DNA of 64,000 bases, taken from contig VZSR01000028.1 in NCBI GenBank assembly GCA_013398615.1, forward strand, positions 9,117,546 through 9,181,545. Reading direction: 5' to 3'. Shown here piece after piece: positions 12,917 through 22,031 of this stretch. A program made the translations under genes and the position numbers. Numbering within the stretch: position 1 is the stretch's first letter; each line of letters opens with the position of its first letter. The notes under the pieces were generated by a model that had not been told where the DNA came from, did no database searches, and saw only the letters and a list, made by a program, of their open reading frames with translations. This DNA is from Brachypodius melanocephalos (taxonomy: Eukaryota; Chordata; Aves; Passeriformes; Pycnonotidae).

Positions 12917-14016
12917 ATTTGCTCATTCTGCGTTGTATGAAGTAATAATATTTAGGCATGAGCTCTTGGCAGGAATGGGCTCAGAGCAGGTGTTACGTTC
13001 ATTCTTTACCATGTTTAAAACTAAGTTACATCCCGAGACTTGTAGTTACCATACAGTTAAAAAAGAAAAAAAAAACAGGAAAAAAATAATTCCATAGATG
13101 CAGAAATTGGCCTGACCTCCATTTACAACAGGAAGACACTGGCTTTATATGGGTATACAGCGGTATGTTACATTGGACAATTATTGTTGCTCTGCTCTGT
13201 CTTGCATGGAGTACTGTAGTATGATAAAATGCATTTTTACCTTTCATGTGCCTGAAGGCCATCCTCCTCTTTCTGAAGAGCCTTGTTAATACCCTAAGTT
13301 GCTCATTTCACAGTTCTTTTGATAGATGAGGAAATAAAAAAGAAAAATTGCCCATTGTAAGTTATTACAGGTTAAGTTAACAGTCTGCTTATACCAGAAG
13401 GAAGGGCATCTAGGGAAATTCAACTTTAATAAAAAATAATATGTTACTTTGTATAAATGAGTAGAACAAAGTTGAATTAAGTTATTAACATTTTTTGAAC
13501 CTGGTTAATTATGTCAGTGTATAGCTGAAAAGCCAATAAATTATTTAACTAATAACTAAAAATACTAGCTGAAAACATTTGAATCATGCTTTGGGAAGTG
13601 ACATAAAAAAGCTGCTGAAAGCAAGCACTCATACCCCAACAGACTTGTGTCTGATTAGAAAAGTTGGTTAAGCAGCTAGATTTGTGTGCATACCTCCAGT
13701 TACACATTCTTTCCATCTGTTTGATACAGTATTATATAGATATATATATTTCTCCGTGGCCATTTGTGATACGCCCTCCTCATATACTTGAATATTCTAC
13801 TTCTTTATTCACAGTATCTGTGTCTCTTGCACCCTTTGGTGTTGCAATTTTAGGTATGTAAAAGTAGATGTTAGCAGGGTTTTTTTTTCCCTATTCATAA
13901 GAATACATTTAAAAAAGATGAAAATTGTAGCATGAAGTTGCTTTCTGTAACAACTAAAAGCCGTGACCCTGTTTTAGTGACAGATGCAAGTCTATTCTGT
14001 GATGCTAGAAAAAGGA

Positions 14017-14050
14017 TTCCTTCCTTCTTCCCTTCCCTCCTTTTCTTCGC
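14017..14050 (+). repeat. Polypyrimidine tract in MAP2 3' UTR, copy 1
   Basis: A CCTTCCTTCTTCCC-type CT-rich run. A similar run lies about 130 bp downstream. Such tracts can bind PTB-family proteins; here that is only a possibility. Confidence 0.7.
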
Positions 14051-14149
14051 AAAGGAATGATTTTTGTGGGGTCCAGATGTTTGTAAAAGGGTCTCCAAAG
14101 AAGGCTGAGTTTGGACTATGGATTTTTAAAAAATCCACAATAGTTTGGT

Positions 14150-14192
14150 CCTTCCCTTCCTTTCCTTCCTCCCTCCTCATCTTTTTTTTCAT
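14150..14192 (+). repeat. Polypyrimidine tract in MAP2 3' UTR, copy 2
   Basis: A second CT-rich run (TTCCCTTCCTTTCCTTCC and onward, then poly-T). It is the partner of the tract at 14017-14050. Confidence 0.7.
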
Positions 14193-14769
14193 TCCCATAG
14201 TAACAATGAATGTTTGATTTATTGTTTTTCTTTTGCTAAAGTTGAAACAGAAAAAATATTAAGATGTTGTTTCCACTCTTTAGTGATGTCTCACATGTAC
14301 ACTCAGGCACTCAGATAACAGTGATAACCATAGCAGAGATGCCTGTAAATTACAATATGTGAATAAATAAAAGTGAACTCCCTAGACTGGTTGTCGCAGC
14401 AATTCATCCATTAAATAGGTCATCTTAAAATCTGACCCAAGTGGGATTATATTGACTGTAAAAAGTATAAGGAAAAGTGTGCATGAAAGATGAAAGGCAC
14501 ACACACAGCCAGCCAATCTAGTGGAGTTACCTGAGAGAACAGTGGTGATGGGGACAATCCTCAGCAGCAGATCCTCACCTGCTGGTGCCCTAAGTACATG
14601 AGACATAATGAAATTACCAGTTTACATTCTTGCAGATTGTTTTTATCTTTTCCTTTTGAAACCTCGTAACTAAACTTTGCACTGTCAGTTGAGCTATACT
14701 TGATCTATGTATTAGGTTAATGATGTGTTTTGGAAACTTTTGATCTGTTCTTTTTCCTCCTTAATTTTT

Positions 14770-14771
<2 letters not shown>

Positions 14772-14826
<55 letters not shown>

Positions 14827-14827
14827 T
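14772..14827 (+). repeat. (GT)n microsatellite in MAP2 3' UTR
   Basis: A nearly pure GT/TG dinucleotide array of about 28 units with one A interruption at about 14820. It lies inside the inferred MAP2 3' UTR, so the repeat would be transcribed. Length variation between individuals is expected. Confidence 0.97.
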
Positions 14828-16812
14828 TGGGGTTTGGTCTGAAAAGACTCACAGAGATTTTTATGTCTGTGGAGATTCTAATAATTAATGGCACAGGATT
14901 CCCCATCATTACATTTGGGCAATATGAATAGTTACTGGACAGTAAATATTCAGTGGACCAAAGTGGGGTTTTGGCTAAGCTGCTACAGCAGTACAAACAC
15001 AGAACAGAGTGTTTAAATCTCTCAAACTTCTACTGACTATGAACTTCTGACAGCCCCACACATGACATTTCAGCTCTGCAAAAAGCTTTTTCACATAATG
15101 AAGTACCTGACACTGTTTGTAAGTCAGTTGTTTCATACAAAGGACAGTGAGTTTAGAACCATCCGAAGTGCAATTGGAGGATTCTGATTTCTGCCTTGTA
15201 TTTGTTACACTTCTGCTTAAAGCAATCCTAAGAATTCAGATGGAAACAGTGTCAAGTGACGTGCATTAAATACTTCTTCCCATTTTTTCAGAAAAAACAA
15301 CAGACAGGAAAACTGACAGTATTTGTATCACATTGCTCTGATTATGCTATAATTTAATATAAATTAGCCTTGCAGTGGTTTTTTTTTCTATGCCTTTTGC
15401 CAGTGTAGGAGAAAAATTATGGTACTACTGAACCTCTGCTCTCTGAACTTGAGCAGCATCTCATGGGAACAGTGTTAACCTGTGACTCAAGTGTTTTTAT
15501 TCTGCTTTTAAAATTGGCATACTCTAGAAAATTAAGCTTAGTTAATCCACATATGAGTCCAAAGTTAGAGTGGTGTAACCCACCAAGTCATTTATTTCAT
15601 GCATTAAAATGAGCTTTCTTGTTTTGGCTGAAGCAAAGACCTTTGTAATCATTATCATTCTTCAATAGAAAGAATCCTAGAATGCTGTGGAGTTAGATTA
15701 AAAAAAATTAAGAGTTTTGTGCTTTTAAATAATAATTAAAAACCAAGTTGTTACATGACTCTAGATGTTCACTGAAAAGCTCATATTAATCTTAACTTGC
15801 TCAAGAAGAGTGTTTGTTTTAAAAACAACAGTCTGTAAATATGTAATGCCCACTAAAGAAGATAGAGCCAGCTTCCTGGAAACTGCATCTGTTGTGTTTC
15901 TTTTCCACAGGCATGTTGAGCCAGCAGGTTTGTTGGGTGCCTGAGACCCAATTCTGTAACAAAGCAGAGCTAATCCAGACAAAAGGAATGGTGAAACCTT
16001 GTTTGGGTACCTAGGGGAGCACCCCAAATTTAATAATCCATCAGGTTGTAGAGATGAAATAGTGCTTCTGCCTCATCTGCAGTTTTGTTTCTATGTAACC
16101 ACAAGCTGAAAGAAATCAAAGCTGAGCAAACCTCTATCCAGCAAGAGTAAAGGAAAAACTAATCCTGATGAGGGAAATTCTAAGCCTACAAGGGCAATGT
16201 ATATTTTCACTGTACAGCAGTAAATGGGATTATTAATTCAGCCCTCTGCTATGGTACAGTACTAACCTCATCATGGCTGCTCACACATCTAAGTTTGCCT
16301 AAACACATGACTCAAAGGGAGTCAAAAGGCAGCCTGTGTTGGCTACCACATGAGCAGAAGTTTTTTCCGTGCTGGAATAAATACTGTTTGAAACCCAAGT
16401 ACATGTCCCTTCAAAGGCAAATGCCTTGAAGAGTAGATCACATTAGCTGTGAAAATCAGTGCAAGTAGGTTTCTAGCCTAGGTGTCTCTGAGTTCACTCA
16501 CTAGTCAGATTGCTAAAGCAACTCCCTCTGCAACTCCAGCAATTCCCACTGCAGGAAGGTAAATTAGTTTCACACTGGGAAAAGTCAAGCATATAAAAGC
16601 CACTTCAACTTTAGCAAAGAGAAAAAGCCAACAAGCAAACATGCTGGGATATCAAGGAATACAGTCTGCTGTTACAAACCTGTGTTTTTTCTGATAATTC
16701 TAGAGCCTGTTACCATAAAAGAGGCATTTCTTGAATGGCTGGTGGTAGGTAGTTCATGTTTTTCAATCCAATTTGCAATTGTATTTGTTGCTGTATAGTG
16801 ATTGTTTTGCAA

Positions 16813-16818
16813 AATAAA
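16813..16818 (+). terminator. Distal poly(A) signal of MAP2
   Basis: AATAAA preceded by TTTTGCAA and followed about 22-45 bp later by GT-rich sequence. It is the last canonical signal before the CR1 and LTR sequences of the intergenic region, so it is the best candidate for the MAP2 3' end. Confidence 0.65.
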
Positions 16819-17044
16819 CTCGCTTGTCATCTAATCACATGTGTTAGCTTCCTGTGTTTGTGATCCAGCTCCTCCTGAATCCGAGCCCTGCGCAACCAGC
16901 ACCTGCTGGTGCTGCCCTCAATCTGCCAGGAGCAGTCACGGCAGATCCAGTTGTATGGTTCAGCTAATCCCTTTTATACAAAGGCTTAAGTTCTTATGGC
17001 TTGCATCGTCTTCTGTGGGTCTGTATCACCCTGCTGGGTGCAGA

Positions 17045-17238
17045 TTTCTTCTCAGAGAGGGTGATCAGACATTGGAACTGGCTGCCAGGGAGGCAGTGGA
17101 GTCTCTGTCCCTGAAGGTCTTTAAGGACAGCCTGGACATAGCATTTGGTGCCATGTTCTGGTTGACAAGACAGTGTCAATAATCCCAGAGGTCTGGAGAT
17201 GATTTCCCCACCACATTGACCCTGTGATTCTGTGGGTG
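17045..17238 (+). mobile_element. CR1 LINE 3' fragment, plus orientation
   Basis: The segment matches the remembered avian CR1 tail: a TTCTTCTCAGAGAGGGTGAT start, an ATTGGAACTGGCTGCC stretch, a CTGAAGGTCTTTAAGGACAG stretch, and a GATTCTGTG end close to the CR1 3' terminal repeat. It is 5'-truncated, as most CR1 copies are, and cannot encode reverse transcriptase. Confidence 0.85.
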
Positions 17239-17309
17239 GCAGGTCCCTGCCTGAGGGTGCCGTGCAGCAGCACCCTGCACAGAGCAGCAGAACCCAAGCA
17301 CATTGACCC

Positions 17310-17818
17310 CTCTGTGGTGGCCCAGGGACCAGCCACCTGGAGAAACGGTGAGGGAAGCCTCCCCATCATGAGTCTTTGCAGCCATATTTTAATATCTCTC
17401 AGGTTTCGTTGTTCTATTGGTTAAGTGTATGTCACTCTGTTCAGCCCTCGTTCACCATCTATGCGCCCCTCCTGGAATGTTCTTCCTTCCCTTGAACCCC
17501 ATTGGCTCTGTCCTGCCGCATGACTCCACCCCTGTTACCCTGTTGGTTCCCCCAGTTCCTATTTATCTCTCCACACCACTTTTCCCTATCCCTGTTGGCC
17601 GTTGACCCTCAGGTCCGCCCCATTTATCTCGTTTAAAACCCTGTGCCCTCACCCCCCTCAGTCTCATGCTTGGATTTTACTCGAGGCTGTTGGCGTCCCT
17701 GAACGTCTGTTCTGCATTGCTGTACGCCTTCGCTATTCCCACCTGTGTTCCTGAATAAACACTCTCGGGATATCCAAACGAGAACCCGTCCCGTAGCCGC
17801 TCGGTCGGTGCCATTACA
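17310..17818 (+). mobile_element. Endogenous retrovirus LTR, probably solo, plus orientation
   Basis: The segment has LTR-like organisation: inverted CCAAT-type ATTGG motifs (17415-17505), an AT-rich TTTAAAA box near 17632, a poly(A) signal AATAAA at 17754-17759, and a 3' end of the TTACA kind at 17818. A GC-rich region follows immediately. I could not fix the 5' boundary or find a target-site duplication. It carries no coding sequence. Confidence 0.65.
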
Positions 17819-18075
17819 GGTGCGCCCTCACAGTCCCGCGCTCCCGGCCTCAGGGACGCCGAGGCGCGCTCTGGGACCCTGCGGCCGCGCATGCGCTGTG
17901 ACGCCCCTCAGCCCTCGTACGCCGGGGCAGTCAGCGGCGGCCCCGGGCTGCGTGTGTGGCGCTGCCGCTTGTGCCCGCCCTGCCCGAGGGTTCCTGCGGC
18001 GCGCAGGGCACAGCGGGAGCCGGGGGACAGTGCTGGTGTGGCGAAGGTGACAGGAGTTGGGGCTTGGGGCTGAGC
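17780..18075. promoter_or_regulatory. Orphan CpG-rich island between MAP2 and UNC80
   Basis: About 300 bp with many CpGs in an otherwise AT-rich neighbourhood. It includes the palindrome GCGCATGCGC at 17887-17896, the consensus site of NRF1. It abuts the end of an LTR on one side and a CR1 fragment on the other. It lies about 7 kb upstream of the UNC80 start codon and about 1 kb past the MAP2 end. It could be a promoter for a non-coding RNA, an alternative upstream UNC80 promoter, or simply GC-rich repeat sequence. Confidence 0.5.
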
Positions 18076-18221
18076 TTTTGGGTCCGGCTTGGAAACTAAC
18101 GGAGAAACAGCGCAGACTTCGAGAGACGCTTGGAGCGTGTCATTAAGGATCCGCGGTGGATGCTCAGGCCCAGCCTGAGCTCGGGCTGAGGGGAGTGCGA
18201 CCCTGTGCTGTGGGTGGAACG

Positions 18222-18375
18222 GAGAAATCATAGCTCCGTTTGGAAGGGACCTGAAAGCTCATCTCATTGCACCCCCTGCCGTGGGCAGGGACACCTTCCA
18301 CTAGACTGGGTTCCACCAAACCCCGTCCAACTTGGCCTTGAACGTTTCTAGGGATGGGGCAGCCACAGCTTCTGT
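18222..18375 (-). mobile_element. CR1 LINE 3' fragment, minus orientation
   Basis: On the plus strand it reads GAAATCATAGCTCCGTTTGG, then AAGGGACCTGAAAGCTCATC, GGGCAGGGACACCTTCCACT and GGATGGGGCAGCCACAGCTT. This is the reverse complement of the avian CR1 3' region. A 29-bp tandem repeat follows directly. Confidence 0.9.
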
Positions 18376-18390
18376 GGGCAGCATTCTACT

Positions 18391-18490
18391 GAGAGTACTG
18401 CTGAATACAAAATACTGCCAAGAGTACTTCTGTACACAAAATATTACTGAGAGTACTGCTGTATACAAAATACTGCTGAGAGTACTGCTG
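18391..18490 (+). repeat. 29-bp tandem repeat (about 3.4 copies)
   Basis: Units begin at 18391, 18420, 18449 and 18478. Each starts GAGAGTACTGCTG or a close variant and ends with ACAAAATACTGC or similar. Every unit contains the palindrome AGTACT. It appears to be a local expansion at the broken end of a CR1 fragment. Confidence 0.9.
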
Positions 18491-18599
18491 CTGCTCTGGG
18501 CAGCAAATACTGCAGAGAATGTCCTGTGTGCTGGCACAAACTGCCCCTGTGTGCTGGGTGCCTGCTCAGTATGAGGCATGGTGTAGGAGGGAAATACAA

Positions 18600-21500
18600 T
18601 TGAGTAGAGTATCCCAAACCTTAAGCAAGCTGGACTTCACACACAGTGCTGCAATGTCCCTAAGTAAATGCTGTCAAACGACCTGGAGGAATGATTAAGT
18701 GCCATTAATTATCCAATAGAAGCATCCTCCTAAGCATGCTTAGGTCCAAGGCAGAACTATCATCATCTATCTATGGAAAGAGTAAGGATTAAGAAGCTAA
18801 GATAAAAAGGTAAACCATGATTTAAGCATTCACAGAACAGTGGTTGAGGACAGCTGGTAAGAACCTGTTTCTCCCTTTCAAAGTGAGCAAGGAAGAGATG
18901 ATATTTCTGTGACTGTTGAGTCTTATTAACAGCATGTGGTAAGTGATCTCTGCTTCATAATTTGCTAGCAGATTGTGGTGTTGGATCTTTGAGATGAGTA
19001 CAGTTTGTGAACAAAATCTTGATTAACTGCGTGTTACTGAAAGGGAGGGAGGCCCAGGAATCCTGCTACAATGTTTGTTAGAGGTACAGAGTATCTGTCC
19101 ATCCTGTGCCAGTCTCAGCTGATGAAGTGTTCCTTGCAGGAGGATGGTACAAGGTCAGAAATACCTGCAGGAGGCAGCAGGCCTTCCCCCTAGAGGTGTT
19201 TGGCCATGCAGAAGTCCCAGTTGCTGGTACTAAAAGACAGTGTGGCCCTGGTGGAGGGGTTCCCAAACCTGGTTTAGTGTCTGCACCCTTGTTCTGGACA
19301 CAGAAGCATGCTGGGGAAGTGGTGCTCAGCAACAGAGAGGAAGGCATGTTTGGTAACTGTGGAACAAGGGATCCACACTTCCTTCTCTAGGAAGAAGGTA
19401 AAAAAGGCTGGGTGGGGCAGGGTTTGAGGGGAGGAAGTTTGTTGCCTTTTTTCCCCCAAAAGAAGTAAAACTTTTACAGCTACTACCAGAGCAAGGAGAG
19501 TCCTGCTGGTATCCTGACAGTGAAAGCTGAGTTTGTTTTCTTTTCCCCCAGTCTTGTCCAAATAATCTCCCCATGTCATCTCCAGGATTTTGTTCCCTCC
19601 CATCCTGTCCTATCCAGCTGTGCCTGTAATGTATATAATTAGAGTGAAATGTCTATGTGAATATGTTTTGTTGCTTGAACATTATGCAAAGGCAGTAACT
19701 TACTACATAAGATGTGGAGGGCCTGTATCTCTGCTCTGTTTTGAAATAGAATTCTCAGATGCATGAGTGCTGTGCCACTCTACTGGTTCCATCTAAATGT
19801 GGCTGAGGGATTAAATATCTTACTGTTCCTGTGGAATCTGATCCAACTGAACTGCAGTCCACTCCTGCCCAAATTCATGCAGCAACAGCAGCAAAACTTG
19901 GAATTTTAGGTGATCCTTGCAGTTTTGGGGATTATTTATCCTTGTTTCTGAACACAGTTGTGCTCTGTTTGGGCAGGGGTAGCTAGAAGAGTTGTGAGGG
20001 AGACTTCTTGAAGAAGCTTAGTTGAAATGTTTTCATGCTTGTTAAAAGCTCTGAAAGAAAAAACAGGGCTTTTCCAGGCTTCTATAACTTTTTACATTCC
20101 TTCTACCTGACAGACCCATATGGGAAAGGATAGAATGAGTGCCATCCATCAGTGCTAATCTTCTGTGACTGGTTGTCACAAGAGAGAAAGGATTTTCCTT
20201 CTTGATGGGTCTGTTCAGCCAGGACAGAAGCCTCCTGGCAGCCAGTGGAAGAGTAAGATCTCGAGGGTGTAGTAAATGTTTTTGGGTTTTTTTCCCTGCT
20301 CTGGAATCTACATTTAGGAGCTGTTAGCAGCTTTGCTCTTGGAAAGGCTGCTGCACAACAGAATGGCTTGACATACTCTTGAGAGCCTGGATTCTGCACA
20401 GAGTTCAGATAAATAAGATGTGAATTCTTAGGAGTGTGTGTGGCGAAGATTGATTGAGGGTGGGAACTTGGAGAACATAACCATGGAAACAAGTGCAAGG
20501 CAGTGAGGTTTGAGCAGTTCCCTGCTCTGAGCACTCCTGTATGAGGTGGGGGCTTCATGCTCAGGTTCTGCTCCGTGTCCCCACTCTGTGCTATGCTGCC
20601 AGCCTTGACTGTTTCTGGATCAAGACTAAATCCTGCTGTAAACATAACTGTCTGATGAATAAAGCAGTGATCAAGCAGAATCCTGTGATCATGCCAGCCT
20701 CCTCCTGTCTGCAGTAAGAGAGGAAATGGGTAGACGGGGTCATGGGCATCTTCTGTGACTGAGCAGTTGCATGGGCTAGGATTTGTTGGAGCAGGGCAGA
20801 GCTTTCTCCACTCTTTCCTCACCTGCTTTCTGGAATCAGTGACTTTTTGCAGTAGTCTTGATTTTTTTGCAGGCATACTGACCTGTATTTCTGTGCCAGC
20901 CCAAGATGCCAATGTAGCCTAGAGAACAGAGCACAGGTGAATTTTTAGGACACTTTTGCAGTTGTCCTACTGTAATGGCCTCCCTGAAGAGTCTGCTTGT
21001 TTCCTCTCTATCCTCACCATAAGGGAAGGCAAGGGACTGATTTGCAGGATTTTCCCTTTGTAGCACACACTGTAGTGTTAGTATTTAGGTGTGGTCAAAT
21101 GCTGACTGCAAATCTGAAAGCCTCTGCTGCCAGCAGATACTCAGTATAGAGATAAATAAAATCTTCCAGGTGGTAAAATTTCTTCTCTTACACACGCAAT
21201 TCATTTTTCTTACAGAGGTACAGATTACTTCAGCTTCATGTGCCTACAAAACAAGGCAAGAACAAAACCTGTCTCTAACCATTGTCAAACTTAATTTAAA
21301 CCACCTTTGCCACCTCCTGGGTTTAGTGCTGGTCATGGGCTGCCTTGATTTGAGGTCTGCATCTTCATGCCTGCAGTTTTTGTGACAGAGCCAGCTGTTG
21401 ATAATGTTTCCTTTGCTCTCTGATTTGTTTTGCATCAGAAGTTCTGTAACTTCAAACCTCTGTACAAACAAAGGAATTTATATGTCTTTTGTGACTGGGT

Positions 21501-21760
21501 GTAGTAATATGCTGCACTCAAATGGCAAGCTTGACTAGAACTGCAATTTGCAGTTATATTTTCAGTTATTACAAAGTAATCATAAACAAAATTCCAAGTA
21601 ATGATTTAGTTTCCTCTCAGTGCTGGGCTATGTGACCTCCACTTGCTGATGGCTTGTGACAGGGCAAGGCATTGGCTATGCACAAAGAAAAAATAAGGAA
21701 AATAATCCTGAACTTCAAAGCTATTTGCTTCCTCTAGAGTGGTAGGGGAAGAGAATACAG
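18600..21760. other. Intergenic sequence without a recognised gene
   Basis: I see no conserved exon, RNA gene or clear repeat in this stretch. It contains one unusually long open frame on the minus strand (20103-20876), listed separately. Short T-rich and CT-rich runs occur but nothing periodic. Confidence 0.6.
20103..20876 (-). other. Unrecognised 257-codon open reading frame on the minus strand
   Basis: The frame runs from an ATG at 20876 (MPAKKSRLLQK) to a stop at 20103, and stays open 12 codons further upstream from a TTG. It is the longest open frame in the window, longer than any UNC80 exon. The protein shows no domain, signal peptide, membrane segment or repeat that I recognise. Its composition (Ser, Pro, Cys and His rich) is typical of chance translation. 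It could be a spurious frame, part of an old repeat, or an exon of an antisense transcript. I do not claim it is a gene. Confidence 0.2.
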
Positions 21761-21765
21761 GTGAC

Positions 21766-21931
21766 CTGGCCCCTGATAAGTAGCAGCTGTGTTAATCACC
21801 CAATACAGTCTGGCCCCTGATGAGTCACAGCTGTAGCCAATAAAGATAAATGTGATAAAAGGGAGTGGGTTGGCTACTGAACAAGAGAATCACGAAGCAG
21901 AATCCTGGGCACAGAGAATCCTTGCAGTGAG
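21766..21931 (+). mobile_element. LTR-like segment with 44-bp tandem duplication, interrupted by assembly gap
   Basis: The 12-base start CTGGCCCCTGAT recurs at 21766 and 21810, 44 bp apart, and each copy is followed by a CAGCTGT core and a CCAAT-type motif. An AATAAAG box and an AAAGGGAGTGGGTTGGCTAC stretch follow. This resembles the U3/R region of avian ERV LTRs with a duplicated enhancer. The 3' part is lost in the gap. Family and strand are uncertain. Confidence 0.5.
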
Positions 21932-22031
21932 NNNNNNNNNNNNNNNNNNNNNNNNNNNNNNNNNNNNNNNNNNNNNNNNNNNNNNNNNNNNNNNNNNNNN
22001 NNNNNNNNNNNNNNNNNNNNNNNNNNNNNNN
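21932..22031. other. Assembly gap (100 N)
   Basis: Exactly 100 Ns, the conventional placeholder for a gap of unknown size. It sits against LTR-like sequence, so a collapsed or unassembled repeat is the likely cause. Confidence 0.99.

Larger units (their letters stand above)
12917..16835 (+). other. MAP2: MAP2 3' untranslated region (about 3.9 kb, inferred end)
   Basis: From the stop codon the sequence is AT-rich with no further coding exon. Possible early poly(A) signals AATAAA lie at 13428, 13535, 14362 and 14366. The last one at 16813-16818 is followed by GT-rich sequence near 16840-16862, as expected at a true 3' end, so I take it as the distal site. A UTR of about 3.9 kb fits the long MAP2 3' UTR of mammals, which in rat contains an element that targets the mRNA to dendrites. 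A TG microsatellite and two pyrimidine tracts lie inside. The exact cleavage point is not visible. Confidence 0.7.

Noticed and set aside
14712..14996. Frames with (TH)n or (CV)n repeats
   Set aside because: Translations of the GT microsatellite in the MAP2 3' UTR.
17745..18231. Arg/Pro/Gly-rich frames of 60 to 107 codons over the orphan CpG island
   Set aside because: Composition reflects GC richness; frames run across an LTR end and a CR1 fragment. I keep the island but not a protein.
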